Source: JALNZF01 sp049793155 (GTDB taxonomy: Bacteria > Nitrospirota > UBA9217). Taken from it: a DNA stretch of 24,463 nt. The notes beneath the pieces are model-generated. The model had not been told where the DNA came from. It was given only the letters and a program-made list of their open reading frames with translations, and searched no databases. This document shows, one piece after another, positions 8,279 through 16,200 of the stretch. The first letter of the stretch is position 1. Each line of letters begins with the position of its first letter. Made by a program: the position numbers and the translations under genes. Location of the stretch: assembly GCA_049793155.1 (NCBI GenBank), contig JBARBN010000078.1, positions 1 to 24,463 on the forward strand, in the 5' to 3' direction.

Positions 8279-8296
8279 AAGGACCTCAAGTGATAG

Positions 8297-8365
8297 TGCA
8301 AAATGCAAAATGTAAAATGCAAAGACCTGTCTCTCTGTTTTTAACTTTGCACTTTGACTTTTGCA
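8297..8365. repeat. Imperfect palindromic array of TGCAAAA heptamers
   Basis: Four tandem seven-base units (TGCAAAA, TGCAAAA, TGTAAAA, TGCAAAG) run from 8297 to 8324. They face an inverted array at 8345-8365 whose reverse complement reads TGCAAAA, GTCAAAG, TGCAAAG. The outer and inner units of the last 21 bases of the left arm pair exactly with the right arm; the middle unit does not. The element fills the space upstream of the nagA-like gene. Confidence 0.7.
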
Positions 8366-8378
8366 GTTTGAATTGATT

Positions 8379-8624
8379 TTACGTGATCTTCCCGCGCCGC
8401 GAGAAAAACTCGCTCAGGGCGAGCCGCACCACCGCACCGCGGTCCCAGGGTTGTTTCAGCTCTTTCGTAAGCTCTGCGGCCACCTCATCCAGCGCCGGAA
8501 TATGTTCATCCTCGAGCTGGATAGTCACGTCGACCAGGCCGTGTTCGTGCTCCTCATGGTCGGCATGACCGTGTCCGCTCTGTTCGTCGTGATCGTGCGT
8601 ATGATCGTGTTTAGGGTCCATCAT
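8379..8624 (-). CDS. Small His-rich protein with ribbon-helix-helix-like C-terminus
   Basis: An 81-residue protein. Residues 6-28 contain nine histidines interleaved with Asp, Glu and Gly (HDHTHDHDEQ, HGHADHEEHEH), typical of a flexible metal-binding tail. Residues about 31-81 read VDVTIQLEDEH, then ALDEVAAELTKEL, then GAVVRLALSEFF. That strand-helix-turn-helix pattern resembles MetJ/Arc/CopG (ribbon-helix-helix) DNA-binding domains. Adjacent ATGs at 8622-8624 and 8619-8621 follow GGAGAGG; either may be used. The longer frame reaching into the AEC gene is rejected. It starts 17 nt after the AEC permease stop, so the two are probably co-transcribed. A metal-responsive regulator is possible but is inference from composition and a weak fold match. 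Confidence 0.65.
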   Translation of the reverse strand: MMDPKHDHTHDHDEQSGHGHADHEEHEHGLVDVTIQLEDEHIPALDEVAAELTKELKQPWDRGAVVRLALSEFFSRRGKIT

Positions 8625-8641
8625 GACCTCTCCGAATTGAC

Positions 8642-9478
8642 CTAATAAAGTAACTTCATCATCAACGGCATCGTAAAGAACAATGCAACCGTGGAAACCG
8701 TAATGCACGCCGCAGAAAGCGGCACATCCAGATCGAACTCGTCGGCGATCACGAGTGAAAGCACCATCACCGGCATCGCGCCCTCAATCGTGGTCGCTTT
8801 GAGTACGTCGGCACCTATCCCGAGCCGCGAGCCGATCCACCAGGCCAGGACCGGGGCAAGCATTAATTTGATCGCGAGCGCCGGTACCGCGATCGAAAGC
8901 CGTTTTACATCGCGGAAATCGAGTGCCAGGCCCACGGTAAAGATCATGATCGGGACCACCGCCTTGCCCATGAGCCCGACGGCATCCAGCACCGGCAGCG
9001 GCACTGCAATCCCGGTAAGACGGACAGCAATGCCGGCGGCCACTCCCCAGAGCGGCGGCAGCTGGAACACTCGCTTGAGCGATGCGCCGACCGACACGGC
9101 CTTTCCGCTCCCATACCGGGCGGCGATGAACACCCCGATCGTCAGCAGGATCGGTGTTGACGCGAGCAAATCGTACAGGACCGCAACATATCCATATTGC
9201 ACGCCGAGCATCTCGGTGATGACCGGAAGCCCCAGATACATCACGTTGCCAAAGGCGCTTGCTATGATCATGGCCCCTACAGCGGGCCGCGGTATTTCCC
9301 TGAACCACGGCAGAAGCCGATATGCTGCAAACCCGGCCGCGATGGATGCAAAGACGACGACAGCCGCCGTCAGCGGTATGGAAATGAGGCTCCGGTCGAC
9401 AGGGGCGCTCGCCATCAAGCCGAAGGCCAGCGGAGGAATAAAAAAATTGAACACCGTCACGCTCAGCGCGTGACGCAC
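8642..9478 (-). CDS. AEC-family (auxin efflux carrier-like) permease
   Basis: A multi-pass membrane protein of the bile/arsenite/riboflavin/auxin-efflux (AEC) superfamily. Hydrophobic helices span nearly the whole length, with family features such as FNFFIPPLAF, AFGNVMYLGLPVI, ILLTIGVFIAARY, MIFTVGLALDF and EGAMPVMVLSLVIADEF. Members export or import carboxylates and related anions; the substrate here is unknown. The coordinates begin at a GTG (9476-9478), the first standard start codon. The open frame, however, continues upstream to 9568 and encodes another 30 residues that complete the first helix (INKVLSSFGLIIAAGYAW). A GGAG lies five bases before an ATC at 9566-9568, so the true start is probably there. 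It is followed by the His-rich small protein 17 nt downstream. Confidence 0.82.
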   Translation of the reverse strand: MRHALSVTVFNFFIPPLAFGLMASAPVDRSLISIPLTAAVVVFASIAAGFAAYRLLPWFREIPRPAVGAMIIASAFGNVMYLGLPVITEMLGVQYGYVAVLYDLLASTPILLTIGVFIAARYGSGKAVSVGASLKRVFQLPPLWGVAAGIAVRLTGIAVPLPVLDAVGLMGKAVVPIMIFTVGLALDFRDVKRLSIAVPALAIKLMLAPVLAWWIGSRLGIGADVLKATTIEGAMPVMVLSLVIADEFDLDVPLSAACITVSTVALFFTMPLMMKLLY

Positions 9479-9573
9479 CCGGTTGCGGTCAATCCCGCCG
9501 GGGTTGAAGAACCTCCATGCGTATCCCGCCGCGATGATAAGTCCGAATGAGGACAGGACCTTGTTGATACCTG

Positions 9574-9577
9574 CTCC
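9574..9577 (-). promoter_or_regulatory. Ribosome binding site for the AEC gene pointing to a non-standard ATC start
   Basis: On the minus strand GGAG sits five bases before ATC (9566-9568), which opens the AEC reading frame. There is no ATG, GTG or TTG in frame between the upstream stop (9578-9580) and the GTG at 9476-9478, and that GTG has no ribosome site of its own. Confidence 0.5.
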
Positions 9578-9586
9578 TTATTGCCC

Positions 9587-9592
9587 ATTATA
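9587..9592 (-). promoter_or_regulatory. Extended -10 promoter for the AEC permease operon
   Basis: The minus strand carries TGCTATAAT, an extended -10 box (TGnTATAAT). The -35 region has no good match, as is common for this promoter class. Transcription would start near 9580, just before the GGAG ribosome site, giving a very short leader. Confidence 0.5.
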
Positions 9593-9710
9593 GCAAGTCT
9601 TTTACCGTGTCCGGGAAATCACCCGCAACAACAGGAATATTTTACCTGCTTTTAAAAAAAGATACCAGTAAATGTTTCTGTTTTGAACTTTCTGAACCCC
9701 GCGGATGTCT

Positions 9711-9740
9711 TTGACAAACGATCTTCACTTGACCTATAAT
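9711..9740 (+). promoter_or_regulatory. Consensus sigma-70-type promoter upstream of a small membrane protein
   Basis: TTGACA (9711-9716) and TATAAT (9735-9740) both match consensus exactly and are separated by 18 bases. Transcription would start near 9747, about 55 nt before the ATG of the 81-residue membrane protein. Confidence 0.75.
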
Positions 9741-9801
9741 GCCGGATTATGAAGGGGAACAATGGCCCCTCATGATCGAATTCATTCGAGGAGGTCAAAA
9801 T

Positions 9802-10047
9802 ATGTTTCAGCTTTGGATCGCAGTGATCGCGATGCTTATCATGGCAGGCGGACTGGGGGGCATCTTTTATCTCATTATCAAGCAGAACGCGGTCATTGGG
9901 ACAAAAACCATACAATTCGTTTCTATTGTTTTCACCCTCCCGCTGCTCATTGTGCTGGGCGTCATGAACATCCTCGGCAGGGAAACCATCGGTCCGCTCA
10001 TCGGCGTAATTGTGGGTTGGGCGCTGTCCGGGTCGTGGAAAGAGTAA
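9802..10047 (+). CDS. Small integral membrane protein of unknown function
   Basis: An 81-residue hydrophobic protein that I do not recognise. Predicted membrane segments are about 4-26 (LWIAVIAMLIMAGGLGGIFY), 37-57, and a shorter one at 61-76 containing GPLIGVIVGWAL; the polar ends are very short (C-terminus SGSWKE). The ATG at 9802 is preceded by a very strong GAGGAGGT (9788-9795) six bases upstream, which decides the start over in-frame codons nearer 9739. With the consensus promoter at 9711-9740, the gene is built for high expression. It is the only plus-strand gene in a long minus-strand stretch and is convergent with the MFS gene. Nothing in the neighbourhood gives a role. Confidence 0.75.
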   Translation: MFQLWIAVIAMLIMAGGLGGIFYLIIKQNAVIGTKTIQFVSIVFTLPLLIVLGVMNILGRETIGPLIGVIVGWALSGSWKE

Positions 10048-10101
10048 CTCACGCCAACGCCTCCATGGCAAGGTCTTGTCGGCTTCCCGGTGGTGATTTC
10101 A

Positions 10102-11367
10102 TCACTGTTTCTCCATCCGGTCCTTCGGCAAAAACGGTATCGTCAGCATGCCGGGGACCGTCATCACGCACACAATAATGAAGAACGTCGTATATCCCAC
10201 GGACTGCTGCAGCCAGCCGCTCACGAAACCCGGCAGCATCATGCCGAGGGCCATGATGCCCGTGGAGATGGCGTAGTGCGACGTCTTGTATCTTCCCTGC
10301 GCCGAGTACATGAGATAGACCGTAAACACCGTGAAACCCAGGCCATAGCCGAACTGCTCCAGCGCCACGAGCGGATAGACAAGACCGATGCCGGGCTGTG
10401 CGTGGGCCATATAAACGAAGAGCAGGTCCGGCAGATGCATGGCAATCACCATGGGCCAGACGCAACGTTTGAACCCGAACCGTGAGATCAGCCAGCCCCC
10501 CAGTATCCCGCCTGCTACAAGACACAGAACGCCCACCGTGCCGTAGACCAGACCGACCTCCCTGGTGGTGAGCCCAAGCCCGCCGACGCCTGACTTGTCC
10601 AGCAGGAAAGGAGAGACCAGCTTCAGGAGCATAGCCTCGCCCAGGCGATAGAACAGGATGAATGCCAGCATGACGCCGATCTTCTCCTGCCGAAAGTACG
10701 CTTTGAATACCTCAACAAATGACGCAGCCTCTGTCTTTTCTTTCCCGGGACCGCCGCTGTCAGCCGCGGGGAACGGCAGCATAAATTTGTGGTATACTGC
10801 CGCCGCTGCGAAGATCAACCCGGACGCGACCATGACCGTTGACCAGCTTCGGGATATATCTCCGGTCGAGGTTTCAAGCATGCCCGCAACGTACACCAGA
10901 AATCCGGTGCCAAAGATCATCGCCAGCCGGTAAAACCCCGCACGCAGTCCCACGAACAGTGCCTGTTCCTTTTCCGTGAGCGCGAGCATGTAGAACCCGT
11001 CCGTGGCGATATCGTATGTCGCGGAGATGAACGCACCTGCGCAGAACGCCGCCAGGGAAAGAAAGAAGAACGACTCGGTCCTGAGCGAGAAGGCAATGAC
11101 GAACAGAGAGATGCTCATCGCGGCCTGTGTGCCGAGGATCCACTTTCGCTTTGTTGCATAGACATCAACGGCTGGTCCCCAGAACATCTTGATGACCCAG
11201 GGGAGATAGAGCCAGCTCGTCCAGAAGGCGATTGACGCGTTGTCAATGCCCATACGCTTGTACAGGATGACCGAGACCGTATTGATCAGCACATAGGGCA
11301 GTCCTTCGGCAAAGTAGAGCGAGGGAAGGAACGACCAGGGGTTACGAGCTCTCGGGTGTTTTGTCAT
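10102..11367 (-). CDS. MFS permease of the AmpG-like type
   Basis: A 421-residue major facilitator with about 12 membrane helices. The N-terminus RNPWSFLPSLYFAEGLPYVL, then SVILYKRMGI, WTSWLYLPWVIKMFWGPAVD and KRKWILGTQ, match the AmpG/acetyl-CoA-transporter branch of the MFS. Some of its members import muropeptides (anhydro-GlcNAc-MurNAc peptides) for cell-wall recycling. Muropeptide transport is plausible but not proven. The ATG at 11365-11367 is chosen because homologues begin just before the NPW segment. Longer in-frame starts (11398-11400 or further) would translate through the terminator hairpin of the upstream gene. No clear Shine-Dalgarno is seen. Confidence 0.78.
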   Translation of the reverse strand: MTKHPRARNPWSFLPSLYFAEGLPYVLINTVSVILYKRMGIDNASIAFWTSWLYLPWVIKMFWGPAVDVYATKRKWILGTQAAMSISLFVIAFSLRTESFFFLSLAAFCAGAFISATYDIATDGFYMLALTEKEQALFVGLRAGFYRLAMIFGTGFLVYVAGMLETSTGDISRSWSTVMVASGLIFAAAAVYHKFMLPFPAADSGGPGKEKTEAASFVEVFKAYFRQEKIGVMLAFILFYRLGEAMLLKLVSPFLLDKSGVGGLGLTTREVGLVYGTVGVLCLVAGGILGGWLISRFGFKRCVWPMVIAMHLPDLLFVYMAHAQPGIGLVYPLVALEQFGYGLGFTVFTVYLMYSAQGRYKTSHYAISTGIMALGMMLPGFVSGWLQQSVGYTTFFIIVCVMTVPGMLTIPFLPKDRMEKQ

Positions 11368-11405
11368 GGGCAAAAGAGTAGCAGATTGATGGGGAAACAT
11401 CCAGA

Positions 11406-11438
11406 GAAAAAAGCCCTCTCCAAAACAAGAGAGGGCTC
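11406..11438 (-). terminator. Rho-independent terminator of the HEAT-repeat gene
   Basis: Read on the minus strand, AGCCCTCTC and GAGAGGGCT form a 9-bp stem around an 8-base loop (TTGTTTTG). A run of six T (11407-11412) follows immediately. It lies about 45 nt after the stop of the HEAT-repeat gene and separates it from the MFS gene. Confidence 0.85.
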
Positions 11439-11482
11439 TGCACACACAACCACCCTTCAAGGGAAAACAAAGGGGGGATACT

Positions 11483-12727
11483 TCATTGCGGGCTATTTTT
11501 ATTGTTATATCTGATAACAGCTTCCTTCGCCTCCGGCGTGTCCATTTTGCTCAACACCCGTACTGCATCGAGACAGACCACTTCATCCTTGTCCGTCTCC
11601 AGCACCTCCTTTAGTGCCTGCACAACCGCCTTTGATGTTGCCCGCATTTTCCCGATCGACAAAATCGCTTCAATGCGCACCGTACGGTCCTCATCCTTCA
11701 TCGCCTGCAATAGCGCAGGAACCGTGTCTTCCGCAGCGGGGCCCATGGCGCCCAGTGCAAATGCAGCGCCGGCGCGGGTCCGGAGACTGCCGTCCTTCAG
11801 CGCTTCCCTGAGAGCGGGAACGGCTGTCGGCCCGATCTGACCCAATGCCCATCGTGCCGCTGTTCGAAGGTCATTATTTTCATCTCCTAAAGCGCGAATA
11901 ATTTCTGATTGCGCCGGCTGTGCATTCTCGTGCATGTTCCCCAGCGCCTTTGCGGCAAATCCTCGCACACCGGGCTCTTCATCGACATCCCCCACCGTTC
12001 GGGCAAGCTCTCGAACAATGCAGGTATCGGTCCTGAGGTTGACTTGCGAGAATGCAGTTGCCGCGCTGTCAGTTGCGTATCCGTCTCCTCGCCTGGCAAC
12101 GCGGATGAGTTCAGGCACCGCCGCTGGTCCGATGCGTCCCAAAGCGGATGCCGCATGCTGAGAAATTTCCCGGTCCGGGTCGCTCAACGTTTTTGCGAGC
12201 GCCGCGATGGCCTCCTTTGCCCGTGGCCCCATGCCCCCGAGGGCATCTGCGGCTCCAACGCGAACAGCCGTCTCTTGCTGATTCAGGACCGTGATAAGCA
12301 ATGGTACTGCGCCGGGACCGATCTCGGCCAACGCAGTGATGGCGCGCGGGCGCAGGGCTTCATTTCCCCCGTTGAGGACCTGCACAAGATCGGGGGCAGC
12401 TTCTTCGGCTGCCGGTCCCATATGTCCCAGTGCTTCCGCAGCAAGGAGCTGGTTTTCCGGGTTTTTATCGGTCAGCATGTTCTTCATGATCTCGAGGTAC
12501 CTTTTTTTTGATTCTGCCTTTAACGAGTCAAACTCCTTGAATGCCGATTGTTTTGTCCCCTCATCGGATGAAAGGAGTCGGTCACGCAAGGGTCCTTGCT
12601 GGCCAGCGCAGTTCAGCATTGCGCTTATGAAGAAAAGCGCTGTCAACAGGCTCATGACCCGCGGAGCAGATCGGCAGCTATAAAATGGGGCGTGCTTCAG
12701 GTCCCTGTTCCCATGTCTCGTCATCAT
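11483..12727 (-). CDS. Exported HEAT-repeat protein
   Basis: A 414-residue protein with an N-terminal hydrophobic export signal (about 24-39) ending at Cys40 (SAMLNC). This may be a lipoprotein signal, although Asn before Cys is not a standard lipobox. The rest (about 65-405) is a run of roughly nine HEAT/PBS-lyase-type repeats of 30-38 residues, with the recurring pattern AAxALGxMGPxAxxAxPxLxxxLxD. These form a curved helical solenoid for protein-protein contacts; no catalytic residues are apparent. The ATG at 12725-12727 follows AGGAGG six bases upstream, so a start nine codons earlier is rejected. It lies about 140 nt downstream of the small secreted protein, on the same strand as the NHL gene. 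Its partner is unknown. Confidence 0.85.
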   Translation of the reverse strand: MMTRHGNRDLKHAPFYSCRSAPRVMSLLTALFFISAMLNCAGQQGPLRDRLLSSDEGTKQSAFKEFDSLKAESKKRYLEIMKNMLTDKNPENQLLAAEALGHMGPAAEEAAPDLVQVLNGGNEALRPRAITALAEIGPGAVPLLITVLNQQETAVRVGAADALGGMGPRAKEAIAALAKTLSDPDREISQHAASALGRIGPAAVPELIRVARRGDGYATDSAATAFSQVNLRTDTCIVRELARTVGDVDEEPGVRGFAAKALGNMHENAQPAQSEIIRALGDENNDLRTAARWALGQIGPTAVPALREALKDGSLRTRAGAAFALGAMGPAAEDTVPALLQAMKDEDRTVRIEAILSIGKMRATSKAVVQALKEVLETDKDEVVCLDAVRVLSKMDTPEAKEAVIRYNNKNSPQ

Positions 12728-12865
12728 GGCATTCCTCCTACCAGAATAATTCATTCATGAACAAAATCGGTCAGAGACTCCCTGCACGGTCCCAAAAAGG
12801 TTCCCTGACCATAATCCGTTTTCATATCCTCCCGGGAGGGGCCTCTTCCGCCCGGTTTTGCACGC

Positions 12866-13273
12866 TTACTTTTTCTCCGCCTTGACCAGATCAAGGGTCT
12901 TTTTCGCGTCGGGAATCAGCGCGCTGTCGGGATACTGCGTCAGGAACTTTTCCAGCCCCGTGATGGCGGCGGCCTGCTTACCCCTGGCAGCGAGGCCGAT
13001 AGCGGTCTTGAAATCGTTCATTTCTTCTTCCGAGACCGGATCGTCATTCCTCTTCCCTTTCCAGTAAAGCCTTACCGATGCTTCTTCCTTTGTCCCCCGT
13101 ATGCCCTCGCTGCCTCCGCTCAGGGGTGCGATCTTCTTCGTCACAATTTTGTCGATCTTCTTCTGGACCACCTTAAGCCAGTCCGCAAGAGATGGGGCCT
13201 TCTGTTCCTGGGCCGGAACCGCGGCACAGCAGAGGCCTGTTATGACGATAACCGCAAACAGTTTATTGAACAT
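12866..13273 (-). CDS. Small secreted protein of unknown function
   Basis: A 135-residue protein with a clear signal peptide (MFNKLFAVIVITGLCCAAVPA, cleavage about residue 21). The mature part is charged and mostly helical. Its C-terminal 40 residues (AAITGLEKFLTQYPDSALIPDAKKTL) resemble a single TPR-like unit of the kind seen in periplasmic YbgF/BamD-type proteins. I do not recognise a family. It begins 3 nt after the stop of the large NHL/transglutaminase-like gene, so the two are almost certainly co-expressed and may act together in the periplasm. Its GGAG ribosome site lies within the end of that upstream gene. Confidence 0.75.
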   Translation of the reverse strand: MFNKLFAVIVITGLCCAAVPAQEQKAPSLADWLKVVQKKIDKIVTKKIAPLSGGSEGIRGTKEEASVRLYWKGKRNDDPVSEEEMNDFKTAIGLAARGKQAAAITGLEKFLTQYPDSALIPDAKKTLDLVKAEKK

Positions 13274-13276
13274 AGA

Positions 13277-16200
13277 TCACTTCACTCCAAGACCCGCAGC
13301 AAGATCTGCATACTGCCGGATCACCCGCGGGTCGATCCCGGCCGCGTTCAGAAACAGTTTCTTTGCTTCCTCTTTTTTGCCTGCCAGCAGCGAAACACGC
13401 GCCAGGTTCACCATGACACCCGGTTCTCCGGGTGACGACTTGAGTGCAGCCTCATAGGCCTGCCGCGCATCATCAAGTCTGCCCTGCAGGTAGTTGATAT
13501 TCCCTATATTGTTGAGCGCGAGGGTATTGGTCTTGTCCAATGCCAGCAGCTTCTGGAACTGCTCAAGCGCCTCGGCAAAAAAACCGTCCTCTCCATAGAG
13601 AATGCCGAGCTGCCCCAGCGTCGTGAGATCAGCCGGCGCCCTCTTGAGTGCGTCACGATACGCGGTGGAAAGATACGCGAGATGCCTACTGGCAAGTGTT
13701 TCGAGTTCGCCCTTGAAGGCCGCTTCGATCTCGCTCCGCTTGACCTTCACGCTCATGCCGGACCGGGGAAGCGTCATGGGCTTGAACTCATCCCAGATTT
13801 TGTGAACATTGATGACGTTCACCTTGTTCCTGGCTGACCAGTCGCGGTACTCCTCCGCTCCCTTTTGCCAGGCGCGGGTAAAGGACGTTCCCACCATGGT
13901 CATCTCCACGGGTATCCAGACGGTGCCCTGATAGGGTACGATGAGATCGTTCGGGATGCCGAGTGTGATCTTGTCCAGCACGTCGATCCCCGTGTTGAAC
14001 AGAACGAACATATGGCCCGGCACTTCCACCAGCGCAGAGTCTATCCCGATGTTCTCAAGGCAGGCGGCGAAGAGGGTCGACAAATCGACGCAGTCCCCGC
14101 TCTTCTTCATGAGAGTATCCCGCGGATACTGACGATACGTCACCTGCGTTGTGCCTGCGGAAAATTCCTCGAACGGGATCGAGGGGTCAACGATATACTT
14201 GAGCCCAAGAACACCGAAGGCATCGTAGATGCCCCGCGCATACACGAGGACTTGCGGCAGATCGGGGTAGTCCTCAGCGTACTGCTGCACAACCTGTCTG
14301 CTGAGGTCCGACACAACCGTGTCCGCCTGCGTTACAAAAGCGCCGAGCTTTGCCTGATTGTTCCACCTCATGGCGTGCCGCTCATAGAGCGTGAGCGGGA
14401 AGCTCCGGGTCACGGTCCGCGGTCCACCCGATGCAGAGAACGTGATCGCGATCTCGCCCGTGAGCTGCATATTCTCGGCGACCTCGAGGATTTTGCCGCT
14501 GAATACGGGTTTGAGCGGGACTTCGACCTGCTGCTTTGCGGCGATCTCAGGGACCTCGGTCTCGATCGGATAATCCATGAAATCACTGGTCGAGAACCTC
14601 ACCTTGACCTTCTTGTACGCATTGTCGGTGGCATTCACCATGACGACCTTGCCGAGAGGATGGGATGCATAAGACTTATACGCCGAGGCGAATATCTCGT
14701 CGGCATCCACGCTCTCGATCTCGATGGGTTGTGCCGTCACAGCCTCCCTCGGCATTGAGGCGACAACGACTTCACCCGGCTCACTCTCGTCGCCCTCCTT
14801 GCCCACAGCCGTTATCTGATAATAATAGAGGGTATCGTTTGCGACCGGTCCATCCTCATAGATCGTTTTTTCCGTTTTTGCCAGGAGCTCATAGCCCGTT
14901 GATGCCTTTCTGGAACGGTACACCCGATAGTGTTTCACAAAGGACTCAAGATTCGGCAGCCACGAGATCGTGATCTGCCTGCCCCAGGCCTCGCCCCTCA
15001 CCCGCTTCGGCCTGGCAGGGACCAGCTTCGGCGTAACCGCGGAAACCGCTCCCGACAGCGCGCTCTCATTCCCCTCCCGGGCATGACTGCTCACGCGGTA
15101 GTAAAAAGACCTGTTGCTCGGCAGGTGCTTGTCCAGATAGGAAGTGGTCGTCGAAGTGCCGATGAGGGTAAAGGCGTCCGCCGGTGAATCAGCCCTATAG
15201 ATCTTATACTCATCCAGATAGGTTTCGGTATTTGCCTTCCAACTCACCTGAACCTCATTTATCTTGGCCTGCGCCGTGACATCCTTCGGCAAGGCAGGCG
15301 TGTGTTTGAGGATGAAGACCTGCACCCTTTTGTTGCCGCGGTCGCCAACATATATCCTGAGTCCCTCTTCCAATGCCAGCCCCTGGGGCCGCCGGAACTG
15401 TCCGGCGTCCGGGCCTTCGCTTCCGAACTTTCTGAGAAATTTTCCATTACTGTCAAAAACCTGAACCCGCGAGTTCCCGGCATCGAGCACGTATACCTCA
15501 TTGTCCGGCGACACGACGATATTCTCCGGTTCCTGAAATTCACCTTCTTCTTTGCCGGCTTTCCCCGTTTCCCAGATAAGGCCGCCGTTGCTGTCGTATT
15601 TTGCGATCCGGTCATTCCCCCTGTCCACCACGTAGAGGTTCACGAATGCGTCCGACGCAATGTCCACGACCTCTCCGAACTGCCCGGACAATTTTCCCGA
15701 TTTCCCAAACGCTCCGAGGAACATCCCCTTGGAACTGAAAACCTGCACCCGCCTGTTACCCGTATCGGCAACAGAGATGTTGCCCTTAGGGCCCACGTCA
15801 ACTCCCGAAGGCGAGCGGAACTCGCCGTCTCCGCTGCCGGACCTGCCGATCACCTGCAGAAGATTTCCTTCAAAACTGAACTTCTCAAGCCGATCATTGC
15901 CGGTATCGGCCACCCAGAAGTTTCCAAGCCCGTCCACGTCCAGGCCCCGCGCATTCTTGAAAAAACCGGGGGCGCTCCCGCGCGAGCCGATGGCGCGGTG
16001 AACTCCAGAACTGCCGAGAACCGTCAGAGAATCTCCGGCGATGCCCCAGGTGTTCTTGTTGATCGTGAGAGCCGCCACCTCGCCGCGTATCTCCTTGGAG
16101 AACGCCACACCCGGCAGTGGCGATAATTGCGTGAGCGGCGGCGCATCCTCGCCTTCAGTTGACAATATCTGGACCATGTTCCTGGCCGTATCAAGGACCC

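Noticed and set aside
11368..11460. Longer N-terminus for the MFS permease
   Set aside because: The added codons run through the intrinsic terminator hairpin of the HEAT-repeat gene and give a sequence unlike MFS N-termini.
12608..12610. Firm lipoprotein assignment for the HEAT-repeat protein at Cys40
   Set aside because: The residues before the Cys (Met-Leu-Asn) do not fit the usual lipobox, so only a general export signal is claimed.
13865..14758. 297-codon open frame on the plus strand inside the NHL/transglutaminase-like gene
   Set aside because: It is antisense to a well-supported gene with recognisable domains, and its own translation shows no family pattern and an excess of Arg/His typical of a shadow frame.
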